Shown here: in pieces, positions 1 to 7,799 of the stretch
How positions within the stretch are numbered: the stretch's first letter is position 1
Layout of the letters: the number at the start of each line of letters is the position of its first letter
Assembly: GCA_964564785.1 (NCBI GenBank)
Contig: CAZMCT010000093.1
Span: 1-16,080, forward strand
From: CAZMCT01 sp964564785
Lineage (GTDB): Bacteria > Planctomycetota > Phycisphaerae > UBA1845 > Fen-1342
DNA: 16,080 bases
Direction of reading: 5' to 3'
Translations under genes and position numbers: made by a program
Notes under the pieces: generated by a model
Database searches by the model: none
The model's input: the letters and a program-made list of their open reading frames with translations, nothing else
What the model was told of the DNA's origin: nothing

Positions 1-56
1 GCTCCCTGCTCCCTGCTCCCTGTTCCCTGTTCCCTGTTCCCTGTTCCCTATTCCCT
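1..56. repeat. Heptanucleotide tandem array (8 units, may continue left of the window)
   Basis: Eight uninterrupted 7-bp units fill positions 1 to 56. Read on the plus strand they are three copies of GCTCCCT, four of GTTCCCT and one of ATTCCCT. All variation falls at unit positions 1 and 2, and like units are grouped, as expected of slippage or segmental expansion. On the minus strand the unit reads GGGAACA or GGGAGCA. The array ends 5 bases before the stop codon of the minus-strand aminotransferase, so it lies in that gene's 3' flank. There are no spacers, so it is not CRISPR. The left end cannot be seen. Confidence 0.95.
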
Positions 57-61
57 GCCGC

Positions 62-1249
62 CTACCCCCGCACCTCCTTGATCGCCGCCGCTAGTGCGGG
101 CAGGCCGCGCTCGATCATCCGCCGCTCTACGCAGTACGCGAGCCGCATGTGGCCCGGCCGGCCGAAGCCCTTGCCCGGCACGGCCAGCACGCGGTGCTTG
201 AGCAGCAGGTCGACGAACGCGGCGTCGTCCGCCAGCGGCGTCTTGGGGAATGCGTACAGCGCTCCGCGCGGCATCGTCAGCTCATAGCCGAATTCGCGCA
301 GCGCGTTGCACATCAGGTCGCGGTTGCCGCGGTAGAACTCGATGTCGCACAGCGCCTCGGCGCAACGGGCCACGATCCGCTGCATCAGCGCCGCGGCGTT
401 CACGAACCCCAGCGTGCGGTTCAGCATCGTCAGCGCCCCCAGCAGCAACCCGCGCTCCGGCATTCGCGGCGGCACGACGATGTACCCCGCCCGCTCGCCC
501 GCGATGCTGAGGTCCTTCGAGTAGCTCGACACCAGCACCGTCCGCGGGTAGTCGCTCGCCGGCGTCGGGCACCAGTCCAGGTCGAAGATGATCCGCCGGT
601 ACGGGTCGTCGCAGAGCAGATACAACGGGCGGTCCGGGCGGTCGTGCCGCAGGGCCAGCTCGGCCAACCCGCGGCATTTCTCGGACGTGTAGACGGCCCC
701 GCTGGGGTTGTTGGGGGTGTTGATCAGGATGGCCTTGGTGCGCTCGGTGAGCGCGGCCCCGATCGCGGCCAGGTCGGGCTGGAACTCGGCGTCGGTCTGG
801 ACGAGGACCATCGTCGCCCCGGCCTGCTCGATGTAGAAGCGGTATTCGGGGAAGAAGGGCGCGAGCACGATGACCTCGTCGCCGGGGTTGCAGATGGCCC
901 GCAGGACGACGTTCATGCCGCCCGCGGCCCCGCTGGTGAGGATCACGCCGTCGGGTCCGATCTCCTGCCGGTATTCGCGGCTGGCGAAGCGGGCGACCGC
1001 GGCGCGGGCGTCGTCGAACCCCGGGTTGGGCATGTAGCGGTGGAGTTCGGGCCGCGGCTCGGCCGCAACGGCCCGCAGGGCGTCGAAGAACGCCTCGGGC
1101 GGGCGGGCGTTGGGGTTGCCGAGCGAGAAGTCGAAGACGTTGTCGGCGCCGAACTCGGCCTTGAGCCGGCGGCCTTTCTCGAACATCTCGCGGATGAACG
1201 ACGCGGCCCCCATGTCAGCCGCGACCTTACGGGCGATGGCGTGGGACAC
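62..1249 (-). CDS. PLP-dependent class I/II aminotransferase
   Basis: Fold-type I pyridoxal-phosphate aminotransferase, cytosolic, 395 residues (normal length); it moves an amino group between an amino acid and a 2-oxo acid, but the substrate cannot be read from the sequence. The N-terminal FSLGNPN stretch and overall pattern match the subgroup annotated simply as pyridoxal phosphate-dependent aminotransferase. Visible motifs, numbered from the chosen start, are NTPNNPSG (177-184), CDDPYRR (about 213-219), the Schiff-base lysine K245 in SSYSKDLSIAGER, and the substrate-carboxylate arginine R369 in HMRLAYC. The GTG start at 1249 is preferred because a perfect AGGAGG lies 6 bases upstream. An in-frame ATG at 1339 would add 30 low-complexity Arg/Gly-rich residues and has no such site. 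A TAGAAT -10-like hexamer sits at 1280-1275 on the minus strand, without a clear -35. No partner gene indicates a pathway. Confidence 0.93.
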   Translation of the reverse strand: MSHAIARKVAADMGAASFIREMFEKGRRLKAEFGADNVFDFSLGNPNARPPEAFFDALRAVAAEPRPELHRYMPNPGFDDARAAVARFASREYRQEIGPDGVILTSGAAGGMNVVLRAICNPGDEVIVLAPFFPEYRFYIEQAGATMVLVQTDAEFQPDLAAIGAALTERTKAILINTPNNPSGAVYTSEKCRGLAELALRHDRPDRPLYLLCDDPYRRIIFDLDWCPTPASDYPRTVLVSSYSKDLSIAGERAGYIVVPPRMPERGLLLGALTMLNRTLGFVNAAALMQRIVARCAEALCDIEFYRGNRDLMCNALREFGYELTMPRGALYAFPKTPLADDAAFVDLLLKHRVLAVPGKGFGRPGHMRLAYCVERRMIERGLPALAAAIKEVRG

Positions 1250-1309
1250 TGCCTGCCTCCTGGGCGTCTGGTGGATTCTAAACCCGCCACCCCCGAAACG
1301 CCCACTGCC

Positions 1310-1325
1310 CCGCGCTGCCGCGCGG
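1310..1325. other. Short GC hairpin between lipoprotein and aminotransferase genes
   Basis: CCGCGC and GCGCGG form a perfect 6-bp stem around a 4-base loop (TGCC) in the 151-bp gap between the 1401 stop codon and the aminotransferase start, both on the minus strand. There is no T run, so an intrinsic terminator is not established. In DNA this GC-rich such a stem can be chance. Confidence 0.3.
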
Positions 1326-1400
1326 ACTCGGTTCCGCACCGTACCGCGTTGCGGCTCGATCGCTGTTCGGCAATCCCCCCGCGGCGGCTCAGGCTCGGGT

Positions 1401-1970
1401 CTACGTGTCCAAATCGTCCGCGATCACCTCGAAGTCGATCCGAAACCCCCCCGGCGCATCCGGGTCCTCGTTGAACGTGAAGATGAGCTGGTCCGCGCAG
1501 CTATAGTCGACGCCCAGCAGCCGCTCGATTCCGTTGGCCGTCCCCGCGGTCGGCAGCCCGCTTGCGTCGCTGCCCGCAGGGGCATCCGAGAATCGCACAA
1601 CCGTGTCGAACGCGTCCGGGTCGAACCCGTCGATGTCGTTCGCATCCGTGGCCAGTACGCGGTTGATGAAATCCTCCGTGCCGACGGCCGCATTGCGGAA
1701 GCACGGCACGCTGACCGCAGCGCTGGTCGTGTGTGCGTTGAGCCGCAACTGCTCGAAGTTCGCCGTCCCCGGCGTCTTGTCGTACGCGTCGTACGTGCCG
1801 AACGAGAACGCCGCGTTGTACCCCGTGTTGTTGATGAACAGGAACGTCACGTTCCCCTGCCGTTCCTTCGTCAGATTCAGGTAGTTTTCCGCCGTGCAGC
1901 CGCCGCCCCCCCACATCGCCGCCAGCCCCGCCACGCAAACCACACCCCCGATACGTTTGGCCACGTTCAT
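1401..1970 (-). CDS. Putative secreted or lipid-anchored protein of unknown function
   Basis: I do not recognise a named family. The 189-residue product starts with a signal-like segment: MNVAKR, then a hydrophobic stretch to about residue 20, then GGGGC with Cys25 as a possible lipidation site. The lipobox is atypical (Gly instead of Leu/Val at -3), so type I cleavage is also possible. The mature part is mixed alpha/beta in character, with FLFINNTGYNAAFSFGTYD, a CFRN motif and a second Cys near the C-terminus (DYSCAD) that could pair with it after export, and an acidic tail. The ATG at 1970 is chosen over an in-frame codon at 2000 because it begins the signal peptide and AGGTG lies 5 bases upstream. 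It diverges from the repeat protein at 2321, and both are exported surface-type products. Confidence 0.75.
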   Translation of the reverse strand: MNVAKRIGGVVCVAGLAAMWGGGGCTAENYLNLTKERQGNVTFLFINNTGYNAAFSFGTYDAYDKTPGTANFEQLRLNAHTTSAAVSVPCFRNAAVGTEDFINRVLATDANDIDGFDPDAFDTVVRFSDAPAGSDASGLPTAGTANGIERLLGVDYSCADQLIFTFNEDPDAPGGFRIDFEVIADDLDT

Positions 1971-2320
1971 CCTGCACCTGCCTTCAACCGGCCCGGCCAC
2001 GCCGGGGCCCCGCTTTCCCTATCGGTCGCCCAGCGCGACCGGCCGGCCGGCCGAAACTGCCAGCCTTGGCGATTGTTGCGAGGCCCCGCCCGGCCGGCAA
2101 GTCGCGGCCACCCGCACGCTCGCCGCCCGCGAGGGCCGCCCCGGCCTTGACCGGCCCCTGCACCCACGAATAATGCAGCGCCGCGGTGCCGCCGCTGCTG
2201 GACCGTGGGGGCCGGCCGGCCGATAACACGAGTATTCCCGCGGCCGAGTGCAACGGTCCCGGCGGCCGCGCCGCGCCGGGCTGCGGTGTTCACCGACAGG
2301 GCGTCGAAAGGCAGGTTGCG
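1971..2320. other. Divergent intergenic region (350 bp)
   Basis: No supported gene. It separates two divergent exported-protein genes and should hold both promoters. Two runs of alternating GGCC occur, at 2039-2053 and 2210-2222, each followed by CGA and an A-rich triplet (CGAAAC, CGATAAC). They may be shared operator-like sites, but GGCCGGCC also occurs inside genes here, so they may only reflect composition. Confidence 0.5.
2147..2174 (+). promoter_or_regulatory. Candidate sigma70-type promoter for the repeat lipoprotein
   Basis: TTGACC (2147-2152) and AATAAT (2169-2174) are separated by 16 bp; each hexamer matches 5 of 6 consensus positions. It would give a leader of about 140 bases before the ATG at 2321. 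The match stands out in this GC-rich spacer, but no transcript data support it. Confidence 0.35.
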
Positions 2321-3772
2321 ATGCGGACACGACTTCTGATCGTGGCGGTGCTGGCCGGAACGCTGGTGGGCGGAAGCTGCCTCCCGGTGCTGGACGACAC
2401 GCAGGGCTCGGCCATCCCGGGCGAGAGTCTGGGCGTGGCGGTCTCGGAGCCGGCCGCGGACCGCACCGTGCCGCAGGGCACGCCGGTGTCGATCAAATGG
2501 TCGATCGGCAACCTGACGGGCGAGCCGGCCACGCTGAAAATCTACGTGGAATCACGGGCGGACCTGTCGCAGACCGTTCTCCTGGACGGCTTCCAGATCG
2601 AGGACACGGGCGACGCGGGGACGCTGACGTGGGATACCGGGTCGGCCAGCGGGCTGTACGCGATCTACGCGCAGCTCACGGCTGCGGGGCTGACGCGCGT
2701 AGCGGCGGCTGACGGCAAGGTGACCGTTGACAGGCCGCCGCAGTTCGAGTTCACCGCCCCGACGCGGGACGTGACGTACCAGCCCGGAACCGGTGAGCCG
2801 TTGGTGATCGCGTGGGAGGGATTCGACGACGACGGAACGGTACAGCTCGGGCTCGACGAGGACGCGACCCACGACAGCGGCAACGAGATCCTGATCCACG
2901 AGGCCGATCTGCCTACGACGTCCGAGGCGGGCACGTTCTCCTGGACGGGTGACGACCAGGAGGGCGACCCGGTCGCGGCCGGCACGTACTTCCTGTTCGC
3001 ACGGCTCAGCGATGCGCAGAACCCGGTGAGCAACATCGACGGCCTCGGGCAGATCACGGTCGCCGAGGAGGAGGAGCCCCCGGCAGAGGAAGAACCGGCG
3101 ATCGTGCGGCCCGACGAGGACACCGATTTCCTCACGACCGACGACCCGCTCGAGATCGAGTACGTGATCAACCGCGACGACGACGTGCTGGTGGACATCA
3201 AGCTGGATACCGACGACGACCACGCCAACGGCAACGAGCTGGTCGCGCTGGCCCAGGAGTTCGTCGAGGGGGACACCGATCCGGACGTGTTCGAGTGGGA
3301 CGGCACTACGGCGGCGGGCGATCCGGTCCGCGACGGGATTTACCGCATCTTCCTGGCCATCAGCACCGGGTCCGGCGCGCCCACGACGGTCAACGCCGAG
3401 GGGCTCGTCTTCCGGCGGAGTGACGAGGATCAGCCGCTGATCGGCTTGCTCGCGCCGGCCGCGCTAACGCGCGTCGACCCCGGGGCGTACGTGAGCATCC
3501 GCTGGCGCGACGACGACCCGACCGAGGAAGCCACGATCCGCATCGTGCTCGATAACGATCCAGACCCATCGTCCGACAACGGAGACCAGATCGAGATTTT
3601 GTCGGACCGCGAAGCAGAGGGCGACGGCGTGCAGGACACGTTTACCTGGCAGGTTCCCGGTACGGTGGCGCCGGGCACGTACTACATCATCGCATACATC
3701 GAGTCCGGGTCGCTGATCAGCGATTCGGTCGCGGCGCCACGGCTCATCGTGAACGATCCCGAACAGCAGTAG
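2321..3772 (+). CDS. Putative lipoprotein with four tandem Ig-like acidic repeats
   Basis: The 483-residue product has an export signal (MRTRLLIVAVLAGTLVGGSC) with Cys20 as a likely but non-canonical lipidation site. The rest is four tandem modules of about 105 residues, at roughly 37-138, 141-247, 260-364 and 373-477. Each begins with a Pro-rich strand, has an I.W-type strand, then a GTFxW-like strand, a turn, and G.Y-aromatic-hydrophobic (GTYFLFARL, GIYRIFLAI, GTYYIIAYI), consistent with a beta-sandwich of the FlgD-Ig or similar Ig-like kind. Modules 2 to 4 carry an Asp-rich loop of the form LDxDxD...NGxEI (residues 178-190, 295-307, 410-425) that could bind Ca2+. An acidic linker (249-258) separates modules 2 and 3. 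The ATG at 2321 is chosen because it begins the signal peptide and has AAAGG upstream; the in-frame codon at 2186 adds 45 non-signal residues. Function unknown; probably a cell-surface or envelope structural or adhesive protein. Confidence 0.85.
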   Translation: MRTRLLIVAVLAGTLVGGSCLPVLDDTQGSAIPGESLGVAVSEPAADRTVPQGTPVSIKWSIGNLTGEPATLKIYVESRADLSQTVLLDGFQIEDTGDAGTLTWDTGSASGLYAIYAQLTAAGLTRVAAADGKVTVDRPPQFEFTAPTRDVTYQPGTGEPLVIAWEGFDDDGTVQLGLDEDATHDSGNEILIHEADLPTTSEAGTFSWTGDDQEGDPVAAGTYFLFARLSDAQNPVSNIDGLGQITVAEEEEPPAEEEPAIVRPDEDTDFLTTDDPLEIEYVINRDDDVLVDIKLDTDDDHANGNELVALAQEFVEGDTDPDVFEWDGTTAAGDPVRDGIYRIFLAISTGSGAPTTVNAEGLVFRRSDEDQPLIGLLAPAALTRVDPGAYVSIRWRDDDPTEEATIRIVLDNDPDPSSDNGDQIEILSDREAEGDGVQDTFTWQVPGTVAPGTYYIIAYIESGSLISDSVAAPRLIVNDPEQQ

Positions 3773-3859
3773 CACCCGGTCGGACATGTCATAGGTATAT
3801 GCTCCGCAATAGTTTGCACGTTTCTCATGATTCTGTGGACGGTTGTGGTCTTCATCCAC

Positions 3860-3888
3860 TTGCAAGCTTCGGCAAGCGCTTGTATTAT
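3860..3888 (+). promoter_or_regulatory. feoAB promoter
   Basis: TTGCAA (3860-3865) and TATTAT (3883-3888) are separated by exactly 17 bp and sit in the most AT-rich stretch of the window. The predicted start near 3895 leaves a leader of about 73 bases before feoA. This is the best sigma70-type promoter seen here. I find no Fur-box-like AT palindrome over it. Confidence 0.65.
3873..3882. promoter_or_regulatory. Candidate operator palindrome in the feo promoter spacer
   Basis: CAAGCGCTTG is a perfect 10-bp palindrome abutting the -10 hexamer. The direct repeat GCAAGC occurs at 3862-3867 and 3872-3877, 10 bp apart, and AAGCGCTTG recurs at 3947-3955, just upstream of the feoA ribosome site. The position suits a repressor. 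However, AAGCGCTTG also occurs once inside a coding region at 11568-11576, so it is not unique to this promoter. Confidence 0.35.
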
Positions 3889-3906
3889 AAATAAAACAGG
3901 ATGCTG

Positions 3907-3930
3907 ACGTCCGGCAAGATCGTCGGACGT
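3907..3930 (+). other. Hairpin in the feoAB leader
   Basis: ACGTCCG (3907-3913) and CGGACGT (3924-3930) form a perfect 7-bp stem around a 10-base loop, between the predicted transcription start and the feoA ribosome site. It could influence leader stability or translation. No known riboswitch class is recognised. Confidence 0.4.
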
Positions 3931-3967
3931 TACGCGTGACGAACTGAAGCGCTTGCGAGGCTGCGCT

Positions 3968-4192
3968 ATGTCACCCGCGACCGCACCGCTCGGATCCCGC
4001 TGCCGCGTGACCGGAATCCGTTTCACCCGACCGCTCGCGTATCGGCTCATGGAGATGGGGCTGGTAGAGGGGACCGAAATCGAGGTCGTTCGTCGGGCGC
4101 CGCTGGGTGACCCGCTACAGCTTCGCGTGGGAGATTTCGAGCTATCGGTCCGTTCGAGTGACGCCGAGCTCATCGAGGTCACTGCGGTCTGA
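3968..4192 (+). CDS. feoA: Ferrous iron transport protein A
   Basis: FeoA is a small cytosolic SH3-like protein that acts with FeoB in Fe(II) uptake, probably by modulating the FeoB G domain. The 74-residue product has the family pattern: an N-terminal strand, a helix with RLMEMGLVEGTEIEVV, then APLGDPLQLRVGDFELSVRSSDAELIEV. The ATG at 3968 is preferred because GAGG lies 7 bases upstream; an in-frame TTG at 3953 would add five residues. The stop is 20 bases before the feoB start, so the two are clearly one operon, driven by the promoter at 3860. Confidence 0.93.
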   Translation: MSPATAPLGSRCRVTGIRFTRPLAYRLMEMGLVEGTEIEVVRRAPLGDPLQLRVGDFELSVRSSDAELIEVTAV

Positions 4193-4212
4193 GCCCTCGG
4201 CCGGGAATCGCT

Positions 4213-6384
4213 TTGACGCAGGCCACCGATCCAGTTCTCCCCGCGACCGCCGCCCGCACCGCGCTCCGCCCGCTCGTCGTAGCCCTGGTTGGCAATCCTA
4301 ATACCGGCAAGACGGCCCTGTTCAACGCCCTCACCGGTTTTCGCCGCCACGTGGCGAACTACCCTGGCGTGACGGTCGATATCGGGCGCGGCCGCGTCCG
4401 CGGCGCGGCGCGCCCTGTTGAGCTGATCGATCTGCCGGGGACCTACAGCCTGGCCGCCGCCTCGCCCGACGAGGCGATCACGTGCGCGACGCTGTTCGGC
4501 CGCGTTCCCGAGGCCCGGCCGGATGTGGTGCTCGCAATCGTCGACGCGTCGAACCCGGTGCGCAACCTGTACCTGCTTAGCCAGGTGCTCGAACTCGGGC
4601 TGCCGGTGCTGGTTGCGCTGAACATGATGGATGTCGCGCAGGCGCGCGGCATCGAGATCGACGTGGGCACGCTCGCGAAGCAGCTCGCGGTTCCGGTTTT
4701 CCCGGTCGTCGCGACGCAATCCGACACGGTAGCGCCGCTTGTGCGCGCGCTCGACCAGCCACCGACGCCTGGGCCGGTCCGCCGGGCCGTCGTAAAACTG
4801 CCCGACGCTGTGGTGCGCGAGGTGGACAATCTCGCCGCGACGGGCGGACTGCGGCCGTGCGAGGCGTTACGGCTTCTGTGCGACCGCGGCATGTGTGGCG
4901 AGCGCGGCACTGGGCGGCACGAGGAGGTCGCCGGTTCGGTCCGGGCCGCGCAGCAGCGGCTCGCGGATGCGGGCATGGACGCGGCCGCGGTTGAGGTGCG
5001 GGCCCGGTACGCATGGATCGACCAGGTGTTGCGGGGTGTGGTGCGGCGCCGGCTGCGGGGCGGCGGCGGCGTCGCGGCCTGGTTCGATCGGCTGCTCACG
5101 CACTGGCTGGCTGGGGGCGGCGTGCTGCTGGTGGTGTTGTATGCGGTGTTCTGGGCGATCTACGCGGGCGCAGCGCCGCTGATGGAGGCGATCAACGCGG
5201 GGTTCAACTGGCTGGGCGTGGTGGTCGGCCAGGTTGTGCCCGAGGGTCTCGTGCGCAGCCTGATCGTCGACGGTTTGATCGCGGGTGTCGGCAGCGTGCT
5301 TTCATTCTTGCCGCAGATCGCGCTGCTCTTCGCGTTCATCGCGGTTCTCGAGGATTGCGGATACCTGGCGCGGGCCGCGTTCATGGTCGACCGGCTGATG
5401 CGGCCGCTCGGGCTCAGCGGGCGGTCATTCATACCGTTGCTCTCGTCGTTCGCGTGCGCCGTTCCCGCGATTCTGGGTGCGCGGGCGATCGGCGACCGGC
5501 GTGAGCGGCTGATCACCATCCTGATCGCGCCGTTCATGTCGTGCTCGGCGCGGCTGCCGGTCTACGTGCTGCTCATCAGTGCGTTCGTGCCGGCGGTCCC
5601 GCTGCTCGGCGGCTGGCTCCGGCTGGATGCCGTGGTAATGGTCGCCATGTATCTGGTGGGTGTCGTGTGCGCCGTCCCCGTCGCGCTGCTGCTGCGGCGG
5701 ACGGTCTGCGCCGGGCCCGACGCGGGCTTTCTGCTCGAGCTACCGGCCTATCGGCTGCCGCGGCTGCGGGCCGTCGCCCAGCGCGTCTACCTGGCCGGGC
5801 GCAGCTTCGTCGTGCGGGCGGGGACGATCATCGTACTGGTCAACCTGATCGTCTGGGCGCTGGCGTATTTCCCGCGCTCAGAGGCCACACGGGCGGCGGT
5901 ACTGGCACAGGGGGCCGCGGCCGGCTGGGACGACGCGCGCACGGAGGCCGAGCTGGCGGGGGCGCACCTGCGGCACAGCCTGCTCGGCCGCATGGGGCAC
6001 GCGATTGAGCCGGCGATCCGTCCGCTCGGCTGGGACTGGCGGATCGGCGTGGGCGTGCTGGCATCGTTCCCCGCCCGCGAGGTGGTGATCGCGACCTTCG
6101 GCACGTTGCTGAACCTCGAAGACGCCTCGGATGCGCACTCGCTTCGGGAGGGGCTGCGGGCCATGCGCCGTGACGATACCGGCGGCCCACTCTTTACGCT
6201 GCCGGTCGCGCTGTCGCTGATGGTCTTCTTCGCCCTCTGCGCTCAGTGCGGCAGCACGTTGGCCGTCATGGGCCGCGAAACGGGCTCCTGGGTCTGGCCG
6301 GTCGTCTCATTCTTCGGCATGACCACTCTGGCCTACGCGGCCGCCCTGGCCGTCTCCATCAGTGGCACGGCGCTCGGCCTGTAG
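4213..6384 (+). CDS. feoB: Ferrous iron transport protein B
   Basis: Inner-membrane Fe(II) transporter with a cytosolic GTPase domain; 723 residues, a typical full length. G motifs are visible: G1 GNPNTGKT (27-34), G2 Thr54 in NYPGVTVD, G3 DLPG (73-76), G4 NMMD (137-140). A helical GDI-like region follows (about 190-280), and the membrane part starts near residue 300. Core and gate signatures are LEDCGYLARAAFMVDRLMRPLG (split around 379-400), SSFACAVPAILGAR (411-424), MSCSARLPVY (442-451) and the C-terminal CAQCGSTLAVMGRETGSW. Cys415, Cys444, Cys676 and Cys679 are candidate metal-path residues. The usual Gly before the Gate-1 Cys is Ala here. The start is TTG at 4213 with GGGA upstream; no better ATG or GTG precedes the G1 motif. 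No feoC follows; aroA is convergent downstream. Confidence 0.96.
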   Translation: MTQATDPVLPATAARTALRPLVVALVGNPNTGKTALFNALTGFRRHVANYPGVTVDIGRGRVRGAARPVELIDLPGTYSLAAASPDEAITCATLFGRVPEARPDVVLAIVDASNPVRNLYLLSQVLELGLPVLVALNMMDVAQARGIEIDVGTLAKQLAVPVFPVVATQSDTVAPLVRALDQPPTPGPVRRAVVKLPDAVVREVDNLAATGGLRPCEALRLLCDRGMCGERGTGRHEEVAGSVRAAQQRLADAGMDAAAVEVRARYAWIDQVLRGVVRRRLRGGGGVAAWFDRLLTHWLAGGGVLLVVLYAVFWAIYAGAAPLMEAINAGFNWLGVVVGQVVPEGLVRSLIVDGLIAGVGSVLSFLPQIALLFAFIAVLEDCGYLARAAFMVDRLMRPLGLSGRSFIPLLSSFACAVPAILGARAIGDRRERLITILIAPFMSCSARLPVYVLLISAFVPAVPLLGGWLRLDAVVMVAMYLVGVVCAVPVALLLRRTVCAGPDAGFLLELPAYRLPRLRAVAQRVYLAGRSFVVRAGTIIVLVNLIVWALAYFPRSEATRAAVLAQGAAAGWDDARTEAELAGAHLRHSLLGRMGHAIEPAIRPLGWDWRIGVGVLASFPAREVVIATFGTLLNLEDASDAHSLREGLRAMRRDDTGGPLFTLPVALSLMVFFALCAQCGSTLAVMGRETGSWVWPVVSFFGMTTLAYAAALAVSISGTALGL

Positions 6385-6503
6385 CGTTCCCACGCGACGG
6401 GTGGCACGGTCCACGAGACGCGGCCGCGCCGGGCCGTGCGGGCGGCGGTGCGCAAGACTCCGCGACCCGGCCTCGCTGGTCCGACCGGGACCATGCCAGC
6501 GCA
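6385..6503. other. Convergent gap between feoB and aroA
   Basis: No gene is seen. The segment 6475-6500 can fold as GCTGG with CCAGC, or as TGGTCC with GGACCA around a 5-base loop, which may serve as a bidirectional 3'-end structure. There is no T tract on either side, so a terminator is not proven. Confidence 0.3.
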
Positions 6504-7799
6504 CTACGCCACCGTCCCCAGCACCTCGAAGAAATCCGGAAAGCTCTTCGAGACCACGCCGGCCTCGCGAATGACGATTCCGCCCGGCGCCAGCCCGGCA
6601 ATCGCGAAGCTCATTGCCATACGATGATCGTCGTAGGTCTCGATTTCGGCCGGCTGGGTCGCGGCCGGGGGGTGGATGGTCAGACCGTCCGCCCGCGTCT
6701 CGACCCGCGCCCCCAACCGTGTCAGCTCGGCCGCCAGCGCCGCAATCCGGTCCGTCTCCTTGATCCGCAGGTTCGCCACGTTGCGAATCTGCGTTGGGCC
6801 CTCCGCGAACAGCGCCACGGCCGCGAGTGTCTGCACCGTGTCCGGCATATCGTTCAGATCGACGTCGATCCCGCTCAGTCGCCCGCGGGCGGGCCCCGCG
6901 ACCTCCAGCCCCTCCGGCCGCTCCGTCACCATGCAGCCCATCGCGCCCAGTACATCGACGAACCGCACGTCGCCCTGCCGGCTCCGCCGCGTCAGACCCG
7001 CAACGCATATTCGCCCGCCAGTGACGGCCGCCGCCCCCCAGAAGTACGTGGCCGCGCTCGCGTCGGGTTCGATCGCGTATTCGCCCGCGCGGTACTCCTG
7101 CAACGCCGGCACGATGATCCGCCCCGCGTTTGCCAGCGTTTCGACGCCCATCGCGCGCATGACGTCCAGCGTCATTTCCATGTACGGCCGGCTGGGAAGC
7201 TCCCCCTCCACCGCGATCAGCACGTCGCGCTGCGCGTGCGGCGCGACCATCAGCAGCGCGCTGAGAAACTGGCTCGACGGTGGGCGATCCAGCACCACGT
7301 CGCCGCCCTCGAGCGGCCCCGCCAGGACCGTCAGCGGGGGGTATCCCGCGCGGTCCTCATAGTCGAGCCGCGCCCCCAGCCCCTGAAGCGCCGCGACCAG
7401 GTCCCCGATGGGCCGGGCACGCATCCGCGGCGAGCCGTCGAGCCGCCGCCGGCCGTGGCCCAGGCACGCCAGCGCGGTCAGGAAGCGCATCGCCGTGCCC
7501 GCGCTGCCCGCGTCGATTTCCACCTCGTCGGTCACGAAGTTGCCGCGTCGGCCGGCCACGCGGATTTCCGCCCGGGCCTCGTTCAGTTCGCTCGGCACCC
7601 CCAGCCGCGCGAGCCCCTCCAGCATTGCCCGGGCATCGTCCGACAGCGACACGCCGCGCAGCACCGAGTGGCCCGCGGCCAGCGCCGCGCACGCCAGGTA
7701 GCGATTGGTGAGGCTCTTGGAGCCCGGTAAGCACACCGTCCCCACGACCGGTCCGCTGCGCTGAATGTGCACGTCGCGGCCGCGACGCTCGACCGGCAT
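6504..7799 (-). CDS. aroA: 3-phosphoshikimate 1-carboxyvinyltransferase (EPSP synthase)
   Basis: Cytosolic shikimate-pathway enzyme that joins shikimate 3-phosphate and phosphoenolpyruvate to give EPSP, for chorismate and aromatic amino acids. The product is 431 residues, normal length. Motifs: PGSKSLTNR (25-33), DAGSAGTAMRF (97-106), SSQF (175-178), LNDMPD with likely catalytic Asp320, LRIKETDR (344-351) with Glu348, YDDHRMAM (389-396) and VSKSFPDFF. The Gly equivalent to E. coli Gly96 is kept; the Pro101 equivalent is Phe. The ATG at 7799 has GGAGG 7 bases upstream and is preferred over the in-frame start at 7850. It is the last minus-strand gene before convergence with feoB, and the terminator at 7881 suggests its own promoter. 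No other shikimate gene is present. Confidence 0.96.
   Translation of the reverse strand: MPVERRGRDVHIQRSGPVVGTVCLPGSKSLTNRYLACAALAAGHSVLRGVSLSDDARAMLEGLARLGVPSELNEARAEIRVAGRRGNFVTDEVEIDAGSAGTAMRFLTALACLGHGRRRLDGSPRMRARPIGDLVAALQGLGARLDYEDRAGYPPLTVLAGPLEGGDVVLDRPPSSQFLSALLMVAPHAQRDVLIAVEGELPSRPYMEMTLDVMRAMGVETLANAGRIIVPALQEYRAGEYAIEPDASAATYFWGAAAVTGGRICVAGLTRRSRQGDVRFVDVLGAMGCMVTERPEGLEVAGPARGRLSGIDVDLNDMPDTVQTLAAVALFAEGPTQIRNVANLRIKETDRIAALAAELTRLGARVETRADGLTIHPPAATQPAEIETYDDHRMAMSFAIAGLAPGGIVIREAGVVSKSFPDFFEVLGTVA

Noticed and set aside
1..56. Possible CRISPR array at the left edge
   Set aside because: Units are 7 bp, contiguous and without spacers; no cas gene is present.
149..1474. Long plus-strand reading frame antisense to the aminotransferase (441 codons)
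   Set aside because: It mirrors the aminotransferase in GC-rich DNA, its translation is Arg/Gln/Val-rich with no motif, and it spans the gap into the next gene. The minus-strand frame has clear PLP-enzyme motifs and an ideal ribosome site.
2039..2222. Two GGCCGGCCGG runs as paired operators in the 1971-2320 gap
   Set aside because: Similar GGCCGGCC runs occur in coding DNA of this window, for example near 151 and 14611, so base composition explains them well enough.
3835..3859. GTGGA/TCCAC hairpin as terminator of the repeat lipoprotein gene
   Set aside because: The stem is only 5 bp with a 15-base loop and has no following T run.
3883..3900. Possible Fur box in the AT-rich stretch at the feo -10
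   Set aside because: The sequence is AT-rich but lacks the GATAAT-type inverted repeat expected of Fur sites.
3682..4719. Minus-strand frame of 345 codons crossing the feo promoter
   Set aside because: It covers the promoter, feoA and the feoB G domain; composition is that of a shadow frame.
6246..7730. Plus-strand frame of 494 codons antisense to aroA
   Set aside because: It overlaps the end of feoB and all of aroA, has low-complexity composition and no recognisable domain.
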